A stretch of DNA of 64,000 bases. Source: Taeniopygia guttata (lineage: Eukaryota; Chordata; Aves; Passeriformes; Estrildidae). Positions within the stretch are counted from its first letter, which is position 1, and each line of letters starts with the position of its first letter. This document shows, in pieces, positions 36,821 to 48,170 of the stretch. Under the pieces are notes generated by a model that was not told the origin of the DNA, did not search any database, and saw nothing but the letters and a program-made list of their open reading frames with translations. The translations under genes and the position numbers were made by a program. The stretch covers positions 16,496,501 to 16,560,500 of the forward strand of contig NC_133032.1 of assembly GCF_048771995.1 (NCBI RefSeq). The letters run 5' to 3'.

Positions 36821-39018
36821 TCATGAAACTAATCCTGCTAGTTATGTTTTGGGGTGTAACTGCAGAGGTGTGTGATTGCAGCATGTGTAGACATACCTGC
36901 ACGTATTTCATTCTGGAAAGCAAGCAAAAATAATGTAGAGAGGGCTTTCAGGTGAGCCATTTTTCACCTCTTCAGATTACAAAACTGATGAAACAAATGG
37001 CATAAACCTAATGACACCATGTAGTTACAGCTAACATTGATCAAACTAGCTAGATTAACACTAGCATACACCAGTGTTACATGTCCTACAGCAGTGTGTA
37101 CAACCTTCCCAGTATATCCCGGGCATGACTTCCACCATGTTTGCTGGCCAATTTTTTAATCTAGAAATGGAAGCAAGCCATAGCAACCAAAGAAGCAGCC
37201 GTGCTTCAAAGAAACTTCTGTGTTAAGCCTGAGATGAACTCTGGGCCAGTCTTGAAGGAGAATTGAAAAATACAGAGCAGGTGTCCACTTCCAAATTATC
37301 TGTGTCTAGAGTTTCACATACAGTTTAAGCTGGCATAAACATTGCTTAAAAAGCACTTCCAGGCTCCATCCTCTCTCAGCTGCTTTTATCAGCCCTTGCT
37401 CCTTTCCTGTCTTTGTGCTGGCACAAGTCTTTGTGCAATTGCCTTGTGATCTGCATTCTGCTCTGAGTGAAAACTGATTTATTTTCTCTGCAGTAGCTTC
37501 TCCTGCACAGCCCAATTCCCTGTGCAGCCATGCAAACACCGTGCTGGCAGAAGGTGAGGTGGGCAGCGTAGCAGCAGGAACAGGGCTCAACAGGCAGGGC
37601 AGGGCTGTGCCTTGTGCTTTTGGCAGGCAGGATGATTTAAACCACCTGGACATATGCATGACACTGTATTTTCCATGTTGCAACTTGGTGACACGTCAGT
37701 ACACAGCCTGTAATGAGATGTAAAGAGACAATTCATATGAATATTTTCAACTCTAAAATTGAGTTAAAAGTTGCTAGAACTGCCTTTATCCTTTGCCAAT
37801 TTTTGTGGCTTTACAATAACTTTTGTTACCTTTAAATATTTTCTTTTTCTGCCTGTCCTACATCAATGGAAGAAGACTGTGATTAGAATTGAGCTCTCCA
37901 GAGGTAACTTCTGAGTTTCTCTGTTTGAGTTTGCTGCCTCAGAAAGCAGGGAAAATGTGTTGGCTCGCTGTTCTATACAGTAAGCCAATGCACTTAAGAA
38001 CTTGCCATTACACTGGTTTCTGATCTTTTCTAGCTATTTTAAATTTAATTTTCTTGATAATGGAAAAACAACTTGAAAATATACAGTCTCACTAGCCAGA
38101 GGCAAGAAAGAGTACAAGCCCCAAAATGCATTCTAAAAACCTTGTTGTAATAGTTTCAGCTTCACAACAGTGTAGAACTGGGCTTGGACAGTCCTTGTGC
38201 TGACTTCTTTGCTTTCTCCTACTTGTCCTCTACTAGAGCAGGTGCAATTAGAGATTTAAACAAGTGGTGTGTTAACATTGTCTGGTGCAAACTCTGCACC
38301 CCTACTCTTGAAGTAGGAAATCTTAACCACCCCCTCATTTCTCATGTGCTACCAGAATAGTTTATTTAGGCCCTGCAACCAGGTCCTAAAATCAGATACA
38401 GTAAATCCCTGCTCTACAGATACACAGCCATGGAAAAAATGCCCAGACAAAGCACAGTAGGCAAGAGACCTCTGAATACATGTACTCAAGGAAAATGCCT
38501 ATGAAACGGGTAATTTAACATTCAAAAACATTTTAAATCGTTTGAGTAATTGGCAATTGCCTCTGACAGGAAGGACAAACACTTTAGTTAAAGCATTTAA
38601 GAGACTAAGTATATGGCACTTCTCCTCCTTCACAGCTTAGTTTCATGTGACTTGTGTTTGATGTTTGTGTGTTCCTTTAAAATGTGGCACCTTTGACTGG
38701 AGGCTTCTCCAGACTCACTACATATCAGTTCATAAGAAAGCACAAGCACTCCCAGATCAGACAAGAAGTGCCTGAAAATACAGTATCCAGGGGAAGCCAA
38801 AGCATGCTGACCTCCTTCACTGCTTGTCCTGGCAATATTGAACCTACCTAGTGGGCAAAAGGGGGTCACCAGTGCCTGCTTTTTGACTTTCTTACTGTCT
38901 TCACATGCTTTCTGCACTGAGTGCTTAAGATCTTGCTGAACTTTACTCCTATTTTTATAGTTCAGTGAGATGTTTTATTTTAAGCACAGAAAGTATTAGT
39001 ACTTCTAATGAGTATTGG

Positions 39019-39109
39019 TATTTAATGGATATCAGAGGCTTTCCCCCATGTTGTATTAGTTGTGCCAAACTAATACAACAGGGGAAAAGCCTCTGATATC
39101 TATTAAATA
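39019..39109. repeat. 91-bp near-perfect hairpin (arms 42-43 bp, 6-base loop)
   Basis: The left arm 39019-39061 begins TATTTAATGGATATCAGAGG; the right arm 39068-39109 ends CCTCTGATATCTATTAAATA; the loop is GTGCCA. The arms pair along their whole length except for one bulged base and one or two substitutions in the C5/G4 stretch, plus one G-T wobble near the base. This fits either a very young inverted duplication or a structured RNA hairpin. It does not resemble a transposon family I can name. Confidence 0.93.
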
Positions 39110-39676
39110 ATCATGTTTTATTAATCAGTAAAGTGTTCTTCCATGATTCACCTTGATACCATACATCTTTGAGATGTACAGTTAATGGATATGGCTCAGT
39201 GCGATGCTGCACAGATCTTTGTGAATCACTGCACTACACAACTGGTTTTATACGGCAGATCTACACATGCATGTAACAACAGTCAAATATGAGAGAGTGC
39301 AAGGAGCTGCAGTTCTCCAAAGAATATAAAATCTCAATGTACACTCAGCAGAAGATGACCTGGGGAGTGCAGAGTAAAGCAGCACTTTACGGTGTCTTGC
39401 ACGATAAATTGTATCATAGAGAAAATGTGCTGTCACAGCCACGCGATGTGCTTACATCAATAGCAAAATTGTTTGCTCCCCAAATGTTTTGAGTCTCTTC
39501 CTTTAAGTGTGACAACAGTAAGTTGTCTTATTGAAACAGTAATAAGATTATTCTATCGGCAAAAAGTTTTCTTCAACAGCAGAATATCTCAAAGCCATTA
39601 AGATGCTTGGATAAGAAGTGGTCTGTATGGCTGTTTCATTTCTGACCTGGTTAGCAAGGGAATATGTATGAATGAT

Positions 39677-39695
39677 GGGGGGCGGGGGGCAGGGG
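39677..39695 (+). other. G-run cluster, possible G-quadruplex
   Basis: Three long G runs (6, 6 and 5) separated by C and CA, in otherwise AT-rich DNA about 1.1 kb before the MAP3K20 CpG island. The six-base runs could split to give four G-tracts. Confidence 0.5.
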
Positions 39696-40179
39696 GTTAC
39701 AACTGCCAGTCAAGTTCTCCTCTTCTTCCATATTCTTGAAAAGAGGACTGGCTGCAGGATAAACCTGCTCCCTTCCTATTCCGTGAGACCTCCAAAACCT
39801 CACCTACAGCATCATGGCAATCCCAAATGATACCCAGGACTTAAATATGCTGCATGTTGGGAAAACACCATCCCAGCCCTCATGGCACAAGAAAATGAAG
39901 CAAGGTGGTTGTTTGTTTTTTTTTTTGTTACCTCCATCTAAACATTTTGGTAAAAATTTAGCCATACTACCTGTCACAGAAGCAGGAACCCTGGAAGGAA
40001 GAAGCTCGTGCTTCCAAAGCTGTGGCTATGGCAGTGCATCCCCATGCCTGGATTCCCTTGACCTGCAGTGGCTGTACTACACTTGTCCAGTGGAAACACT
40101 CAAGAGAACAGCCCTGCTCAAGCGGCTATTTCCAAGTTTGGCACAGCTGACCAACAAGCAAACAGCCACTCTGCCAGAG

Positions 40180-40816
40180 GCTGACCTCCCGGGCAGTCCA
40201 AGCCAGGAGGGACAACGCTGTCCTGGGGTACATCAGGCACAGCACCACCAGCCAGGCAAGGGATGTGATTGTTCCGCTCTGCTCTGAACTTGTGCGGCCT
40301 CACTTTGAGTGCTGGGGGCAGTTTTGGGCACCACAATATGAGAAAGATATAAAGCTTGTAGAGTGTCCAAAGGAAGCCAACAGCGATGATGAAGGAAGGG
40401 CCTCGAGGGGAAGCTGTGTGAGGAGAGGCTGAAGGGTCTGTTCATCCTGCAGAGACTGAGGAGAGGCTTCATTGAAGATACAACTTCCTCATGAGGGGAA
40501 GCAGAGGGGCAGACATGACTCTTCTCTGTGGCGACCAGTGACAGGACCCAAGGGAATGGCCTGAAGTTGTCTCAGGGAAGATTTAGATTGGATATTATTA
40601 AAAGGTTCTTCACACAGTGTGGGGTTGGGCACTGGAACAGGCTCCTCAGGGAAGTGGTCACAGCACCAAGCCTGACAGAGGTCAACAAGCGTTTGGACAC
40701 CACTCTCAGGCACATGGTGTGGTTCTTGGAGATGTCCTGTCCAAGGCGAGGAGTTGATTTCATGGTCTTTGCGGATCCCTTCCACCTTAGCATAGTCAGC
40801 GACTCTGAGATTCAGA
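40180..40816 (+). mobile_element. CR1 LINE 3' fragment abutting the MAP3K20 CpG island
   Basis: Sense-strand CR1: degraded RT-end codons from about 40190, then GACCAGTGACAGGACCCAAG, GGAAGATTTAGATTGGATAT, GCACTGGAACAGGCTCCTCA and the terminal ACTCTGAGATTCAG (40802-40815). It stops within a few bases of the start of GC-rich sequence at about 40820. Long open frames on both strands here (for example 40489-41514 minus) cross from the CR1 into the island and are not genes. Confidence 0.93.
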
Positions 40817-40922
40817 GAAGCCGCGCTCCGTCCCGCCCGCTCCCGCTCGCGGTGTGGGTGGGGGGTGCGCAGGCCGCGAGGGGCCCGCGCGCCGTGCGCA
40901 CCGCTCGTGCCCAGGGCGGGCG

Positions 40923-41002
40923 CCGCGCCCCCTGCAGGCCGGGCACCGCGCCCCCTGCAGGCCGGGCACCGCGCCCCCTGCAGGCCGGGCACCGCGCCCC
41001 CT
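40923..41002. repeat. 23-bp GC-rich minisatellite in the promoter island
   Basis: About 3.5 tandem copies of GCACCGCGCCCCCTGCAGG plus CCGG, nearly identical to each other. The open frames with AGHRAP-type repeats are products of it. Confidence 0.95.
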
Positions 41003-41149
41003 GAGCCGGCACGGCCGCGCCTCCCCGCGGGGCTCGGCGCGGAGCGCGGGGTGGCGCCGCTGCGAGGCGGTGCGGGGGCGGCGGCGGCTCCGGCTCCCGG
41101 CACCAACCGGAAGCGCGGGGGACGGAGCGGGAGACGCGGTCGCGCCGGT

Positions 41150-41219
41150 TGTAGCCTACCTCGCCGGCTCCGGGATCGGCGCCGCTCGGGTCCCGCAAGC
41201 CCGGAGCCCCTCGGGAAAG
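41150..41219 (+). other. MAP3K20: Possible MAP3K20 non-coding first exon (3' end)
   Basis: A strong donor GGGAAAG|GTGAGGAC ends at 41219. Joined to the exon at 47909, the frame of the MAP3K20 ATG extends back only to an in-frame TAG at about 41153 with no ATG in between, so the ATG at 47940 would be the first in-frame start. The transcription start is unknown; the left edge given is arbitrary. Confidence 0.45.
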
Positions 41220-44200
41220 GTGAGGACGGCGAAGCGCCCCCCGCGGAGGCAGCGCTTGGGGTGGCGGCGCGGTGGGTGCGCGTTCGGCTGGGCGGAGGGA
41301 GGGCGGGCGGCGGGCCGGGCCGTGGGTGTCCCCTCCGGGTTTGATGTTCCCCGTGCTGAAGCAACTTCAGAAGCCCTGTGAAGGCAGGCGGCCGGCCGGG
41401 CACACGGCCTGACCTTCCGACGCCTCGGTCCCACCGCGCCGGCCAAACGCCGCCGTGGTCAGCGGCGCCCACGGGGGTCGGGAGAGGAGCCGTGCCCCGC
41501 CGGGAGGGCAGCACAGGGCAGGGCAGGGCAGAGCGGTGTCCGCCGAGCGACGCCCGGGCTGACGGCCCGGCGCGCCAGAGGCGCTGCCGCCGGCCGCCGT
41601 CCGTGGGCGCGGGCAGCGGCGTCCGGCCGTGGCTGCTGCGCTTAGCACCCTGCGCTCCTTAGAACGCCTTTCACATGCAGCGCACCTGCTGCATTTTGCT
41701 GTTGTTTTGGGCATAAAATCCGTCGGCTTGGGATTTGAGATGTGACTTTCATTCCTTCTGGTTTTATTTCCTTTTTTTAAGTAAGGTGGCGTTCTTTGGT
41801 TTTGCTGTGTTTGCTTAAGTTAGCTCGTTTCCAGCAGTATGATCTTTTATTAAGCGCGTGTGTGTGAGCTATCTATCACCCTGTATCCAGCATGCTCTGC
41901 TGGGAGTTTTAGCGACAGAGCCTTCGGGAAAGCCATGAATCATTACTTTTTCTAAGTTCCAGAAGCAGAAATAATTTGAAAGCACTGGAGTAACTGGGTC
42001 ACTGCCCGAAAACATCATAACTTTCTGCAGGAGGCATGTGGTTAGATGTTTTCAGGACTTTTTCCTGGAATTGTAAGTCCTGTGAAACCGGTGGCGCTGC
42101 GGTAATAATGCTAACCCTGGAGAACCTGGCTCACTGTGAGGGGAAAACAGAAACATGGACTAAACTGAGGCCCAGGTCCTGCAGTCTGGCCTGTGCCAGG
42201 ACTAAGCTGTGCTGCGGGCCTGGATGCAGGCTTAGCTGCCTTGTCTTTCTTGCGAGTGTACTATTGGCAGGCATCATTTACAAGGTATAATGTAAGTGAA
42301 GTGACCAGTTTAGGGGTTTTCTGAGATAAAATGTTTTTTAGTTGATGTGAAATCTTTAAAGGCTTCAGTCTCTGCCATTGACGCAATTTGGCTTAAAAAT
42401 TATTCCTCAACTGTACTCAAATTGTTTAGGTGGAGTTGAGCCCTTTTTCTGTAGCAATGGTTATATAAATTGAAATAAAATTAGAAATGTTATTAATGGA
42501 AGTTATGCAGAATTCTTAGGTTCTGACAAAGTACAGGCTCAAATGTTATTGAGGCTGTAACTAAGGTAGGCAGAGCCATGCCTCCAGTCTCACTATCTGC
42601 GGGACTGCTACTCAGCCTGATTAAGAAAGTTTAGGAGTTGTAGGTGTTGTTGGCTTTATTTTAAGTCATTGGGAGATTAGAGATTAGGATCTATTTAATT
42701 TGGATTTGTGCTTGGAGTTTATTTGCATCTTATCGATCAACAGTTTATGATATAATTAAGAGAGTTTTTTAATTTATAATTTTTTTTTCTGCAGTATCTT
42801 TTTCAGCTCTATGTCACTAACTCATTTTCTGTTTTCTGTTTGGTCAAGACAGTGTTAACCATGTTTTGGTGTTTGAGGGTAGTTTTTTTAATTGGACATT
42901 TTTATTTGGGTTTTTTTTTTTAATGTATATATTTTTAAACTCTGTATAAATATACTGCTGTAAAATCCAGGTTGGTATGCTCAAGGACTGCAGGCCTTGT
43001 TGGATACAAAGGATGATTTGGGACTAAAAATGGATGGTCAAAGATCCTGAAAGCAAATGGGCTGTTTTGCCAAATAAGGAAACTTGGCACATTCGGCTGT
43101 GTATTTTAAGATAGCACAAGTGTGGTGTGCTACTACTTTATTGGCAATATGTTGGCAGTGTGCCTTCCTGCAAGAAGCACTGAATCCTACTTTGTGGAAC
43201 CACACAGTAAAGTGAGGGGCAGGGAGTTGCATGTTTGTTTCCCGTAATAAATTACAAAGGCTGTTCCTGCAGTAATTGAATACTTGAGTAGCGTCAGGTG
43301 CACGTGCAAGATGAGAGATGCAATTTTCGGTTTCGCAGCCACGCACTAAACAAAATATGAGTTGCAGTTACTGTGCAATCTGTAAATTATTTCCTCCCTT
43401 CTGTCTTTAAGTCCCTCAGTGGAAGCTCTCTGTACTCTGGGAGCAGTAGCTGAATGACAAACAGAAGGGTCTTCTGTTTTCTATGTGGAATAAAGCAGAG
43501 TGTTGTGCATGGCAGCACTTCCCCTACATTGCAGTTTGTAGGGAGCTGGGAGGTGGAAGTGAATATGTTGAGTTCTTCCAGTGTCACTGTGCTAAGATGC
43601 AGGGCAGCCTGCAGCAGGGCCCTGCTTGCCTGGGGGGTTCCCTCACCTTGGGAGCCTCTAGAGGAAACCGCAAATGTGGGACCTTTGCAGGGCCAGGACC
43701 TTCACGTGGGTTAATCCCCTTAAGTGCTGTAATCACAAGAAGCCAGTGATGGTGGATGGTTTCCTACACCTGCATCACTGATGTGCTGAACTGAGCTTGT
43801 GGTGACATAGTGTGACTTCTCTTGCTGCAGAGTGACTCTGTGTAATAGTCCTGACATGTTGCATACTATTGTTAAATTATAATTTCAAATGTGAAACACT
43901 GTCAAATGCAATTCAGATCTCTTACTTTTTGGTATGAAATGAGCACCTTCCAACAACATACTCAAATATAAATTACTATGTGGAAAACAAAGAGCCAGAA
44001 GAAGATGTAGATGTTGCTGCAAGATTACAAGCTCATGCTAACTATTAGAAATAAAACAGGAAAAGGAGAAAATTCTTTTACCCCCAGAAATATCCCATAG
44101 GAATAATTGAAATAACCAGCAGTTTAATTATTTCCTGAAATACCTGTCATTCACTGTTTCTGATTTGTCATGTTTTCATTTAACTGAGAGCAAGAAACAG

Positions 44201-44889
44201 TCAGTCAATGCAGCGTTTCCCTGCTACACAGTGCTGGTACTTCAACACCTGAAATCGTGAGTGGGGAAGGAGGGTGCGGGTGCCAAACCCCCCTGAGCTG
44301 TGTGCAGGGGAGTTGCTGTAAGGCCCAGGCCTGGAGGGGGTGTTACAGTGGGCTGCTCTCCTGTCTGCAGAAGTGTAAGATGCAAAAAATTGCCACACAT
44401 TGTTGGAATGCTGTGCTTGGTTCAGATGCAAGTGGAAGACTATAGTTTCATGAAATACGTGATGTATTTTTTTTTCTCTTAACCGGTGTTACAAACTCAG
44501 ATTGTTAAATATTTTTAAAACAGGATGACAAGTTAATAAGTGCGTGTGGATTTGTCACTTGCAATTTTTAATCTAAACAGTTGTTTTCTCAAACATAACA
44601 CAGAGACTGATCTTTCTAATTGAGGATCACCTATCTTGAATTCAGAAACATGGAGTAATGTTTAAACAGGTCTGTTGTTTCATCTAGTAAAAGAAAACTA
44701 ATGCAGGCTCGTTTTAATTACAGATCTGTAACTAAAGAGTGTCTCTTCTAAATCTCCTCTACTTTCTCTGGAAAAAAAGCATCTGGAACAACCAACATCC
44801 AGCATCTGGATGCCAACCAATGAATCATTCTTTAAATAACATTAATTTATTGTATGCCATATAGCGTCTCTACAACTACCTAAAAAGAG

Positions 44890-45200
44890 GTTGTGGGCAG
44901 GCAGGGGTGAACCTCTTCTCCCTGACAACCAGTGACAGGACAAGAGGACACGGTCTTAAGATGTATCAGGGGATGTTTAGGCTGGACATGAGGAGAAATT
45001 TCTTCACAGAAAGGGTGATTAAACATTGGAATGGACTGCCCAGGGAAGTGGTGGAGTCACTGTCCCTGGAGGTGTTCTAGGAAAGACTGGATGTGGCACT
45101 CAGTGCCATGGTCTAGTTGACAAGGTAGCATTTGGTCATAGATTGGACTCAGTATCTCAGAGGTCTTGCCACCTGATTCCTTGAGTGATCCTGTGATCTG
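44890..45200 (+). mobile_element. CR1 LINE 3' end
   Basis: CCAGTGACAGGACAAGAGGA, then GGCTGGACATGAGGAGAAAT, GGAATGGACTGCCCAGGGAA and the terminal ATCCTGTGATCT (45188-45199). A 5'-truncated copy of about 310 bp on the + strand. Confidence 0.93.
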
Positions 45201-47279
45201 CAGCTGATTGCCTGCTGTAGGTAAATTTGAAACTGAGGTGTTTAAAGAATGAATGGTAGTTTCTGCAAGTGCTTGTGTGCCAGACACTGCATTGTGCATA
45301 CATGAAAATTGAGATAAAGTTTGAAGCAGTAAGGAGGACCTATCAGAAAAGTACTCATTTGTATTTGTGAAGTGTCTGGTGTGCATGCTATTCTCTGCTA
45401 GTGTAATTTTCAGAAAACAAATAATTTACTAGTTTGGATGGTTAATTTGGTGGTTCTGGGTGAACAGTAATGTTAAATAATTTGACAGCTCTTCAAAGCT
45501 ATTGAATTCAGATAGTGAAGGCCAGAAATTTCTTTCCTGAGATATGTTTTTCTTTTCACTTGGTTTCCTTTTCCTTCTGCCATCCCAAATGCAATGATCT
45601 GTTTTCAGCTATTCCCACCTTCCTGTTAAATTTATGGTCTAGTTGGCGCATATGCTTTTGCCTGTGAGTAACATCACTCTTCTAGCCAATTCTGTTGTCA
45701 GTAAGGAAATTATTCACTCGAGTGTGATTACCTGTGTGCATAAATATGTGCAGGGCTGTGGCCTTAAATTGTGAGGTTTTTGAGTTGGGAAGTCAGTCTG
45801 TTTTATTTGTCTGTAAAGTGTCCCATATGCTTAAGACACCATGTACAGAGCATGAACTTGGAGTAGCTGCTGGAGTAAACAATGCAAATGAACATTTGTT
45901 TCTGAAGATCTGCTAATTAAGCAGCAATGGCAAGGAGCAAAACATTAAAACATCTCTTGGTTTGTAGGATTGACCAATTTCCTTTGAGCTTTCTCTAAGA
46001 AAATGTGTGCGGGCTGTGCAAAAGATGACTATGGGATGGCAGGAAATTACAACAGCAACAAGGTTAAAACAAGAACAGAAGGTCAGCAGGACAGTTCAGG
46101 CACTTGTATTAGGAAAGAGGCTGAAGAGCATTGGAAGAATGGACTTTATTTGTTATCCTACTGGTAACCCCTGCTCTGACTTGCAGCTCTGGGAAGAGAG
46201 CATTCATGTTCCCTCTTCGGGAGCCCTGCAGGCTGGCTGTCAGTGAGAGGCTTGAAGTCTGCTCCTTGCTAAAAAGCTTTCAGTACACATAGTAAAGTTG
46301 TCATCGTCTGGTCAGCATTTTTCTTTTTCCTTATGGGTGGTCAAGAGGTATTAAATGAAGCAGGCAGTTTCAGAGAAGGATCTGTAACGTGTGTAGAAAA
46401 GTGTTGATATCATAATCTCTCATTTGGAGAATAGCTGCAATCAAATAGTGCGAGAAATTCCTGATCAAATGATATCTCAAAATTTTATCTGAGTAGTTTC
46501 ACAATCAGGAGAGACAGGGGGCAAATAATGCCTTTGTGTTTGTTACAGAAGGGACTGGCATAAAGAGATTCTGTCAGTCAGCACTACAAGGAATTAACAC
46601 AGGTGTGTTTCACAGCTCTAGACAACACATAACATGTCTTTTATCTCAAAAATCCCTATGGAATGGAAGTTTCCCAAAGACGTAGTCTATTTTGGTACTG
46701 TAATTTACCAGTGAAATTGGATGTGTAGTTTTCACCATCAACCCAAAATCTCGGTCTCTTTTTTTGCTTGCTTTATTAAAACTAATCTCTCATTTTATGC
46801 TGATAGGTTTGCTGTCATTAATTACAAGTATAGTAACTTTTTCTGGTAATTAAAACTACTTTGTCTAGGCTGGTGCATCTGAACTGAGCCCGCAGCAGAC
46901 TTGCAGGTGGTTCTGGAGTATGCTGTGTCCTGCAGTCCCACTGAAGACCTGAGCTTTCTGATCTTGTATCATTAAAAAAAGAAACCTAAAATTAGTCATT
47001 GTTCATGCATTTAGGTGATAATGTTTCTTGAAATTCGCTACAGCCACAAGCTTTATCACCGTGAAATCTCGGGGAAGGACGTTCTGTTCCCCTGTCAGCA
47101 GATTTGGGATCATCTCTTGAAACTGCCGACACCAGTCTTGGCACAGGCTGCAGAATTTCACATATTGTAACCCAGATGAATTACCCTGTACTTGCGCTTT
47201 GTTACAACGTGCAAACAGAACTGAGTCACTCGGGAAGCGAGATTTACCACGGCCAGGTTTTTCCACATCCTTGCATGAA

Positions 47280-47640
47280 GTGCTCGGACCTCGCCCGGAG
47301 CGCAGTTGGGGCGCGGTGTGTGCCCGGGTGCCGCTGCCCGGCGCTGCGGCGGCCCGGGGCGGCCTGCCCGGCCGGGGGCCGTGAGCCCGGGTGCCGTGAG
47401 CCCGCGAGCCCGGGTGCCGTGTGTCCCGGTGCCGTGTGCCCGGGGGCCGTGTGGCCGTGTGCCCCGGTGCCGTGTGGCCGTGTGCCCCGGTGCCGTGAGC
47501 CCGGGTGCCGTGTGTCCCGGTGCCCCGTGCCCCGTGCCGGGCCGACAGGCCGGCGTGCCTGGCGTGCCTGAGCGGGCGGCAGCCCGGGCCGACTGCGGCT
47601 GCCGGGCTGTCCATGGAGAAGGCAGCCACGGGCCTGCCTT
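47280..47640. promoter_or_regulatory. Second GC/CpG-rich island before the MAP3K20 start exon
   Basis: About 360 bp of GC-rich, CpG-rich DNA ending about 270 bp upstream of the coding exon. It could be an alternative promoter or simply an expanded GC-rich minisatellite. Open frames on both strands (up to 249 codons, 47003-47752 minus) come from the repeats. Confidence 0.5.
47385..47545. repeat. GC-rich minisatellite (GTGCCGTGTGCCCGG-like units)
   Basis: Imperfect tandem units of about 13-16 bp built on GTGCCGTG(T/A)G(C/T)CC(C/G)GG, with higher-order repeats (GGCCGTGTGCCCCGGTGCCG appears twice). Confidence 0.92.
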
Positions 47641-47843
47641 CTGCAGAGCTGCTTCCAAGGTGTTCGGGAAACGCCAGGATTGCTCTGAGGAATACTCTTA
47701 GTTGTTTCTGTCCCCCAGCTCCTCCTAATAGATTATGCAAACTGTAGCACACCCTGTCAAATGCGCGTTCTCAGGCTCTTTTCCTCCTGTGGCCTGTGGA
47801 TTTTACTGTAGTGTGCTTGTGATTCTGATTTTGTGGTGACTGA

Positions 47844-48170
<327 letters not shown>

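Larger units (their letters stand above)
30551..40179. other. Intergenic region between RAPGEF4 and MAP3K20
   Basis: About 9.6 kb with no supported gene. GC-richer patches at 30600-30800, 32090-32480 and 33770-34170 give short open frames on both strands, but I see no family, splice structure or repeat class in them. Notable local structures are the large hairpin at 39019-39109, a 19-bp duplication at 36783-36820 and a G-run cluster at 39677-39695. Confidence 0.7.
40820..41640 (+). promoter_or_regulatory. MAP3K20: CpG island, probable MAP3K20 promoter
   Basis: About 820 bp of very GC- and CpG-rich DNA in an AT-rich setting, with GC boxes (GGGCGG at 40914-40919; GGGCGG-type repeats near 41301-41312) and no TATA box. 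It lies 6.3-7 kb upstream of the first coding exon of MAP3K20, which suits the gene's known non-coding first exon and CpG-island promoter. A divergent or antisense transcript is possible but not shown. Confidence 0.75.

Noticed and set aside
40528..41381. Several 158-175-codon open frames on the + strand over the CpG island
   Set aside because: Alternative frames of the same GC-rich and repeat sequence, in part starting inside a CR1.
40489..41514. 341-codon open frame on the minus strand
   Set aside because: It runs from antisense CR1 through the 23-bp minisatellite and the CpG island; GC-rich DNA lacks stop codons. No recognisable protein.
42036..42290. 84-codon cysteine-rich frame in the MAP3K20 first intron
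   Set aside because: No splice signals, no recognised family, and short enough for chance.
47003..47752. 249-codon minus-strand frame and overlapping frames on both strands
   Set aside because: They consist of the translated minisatellite (HGTRAHG-type repeats) and the flanking island.
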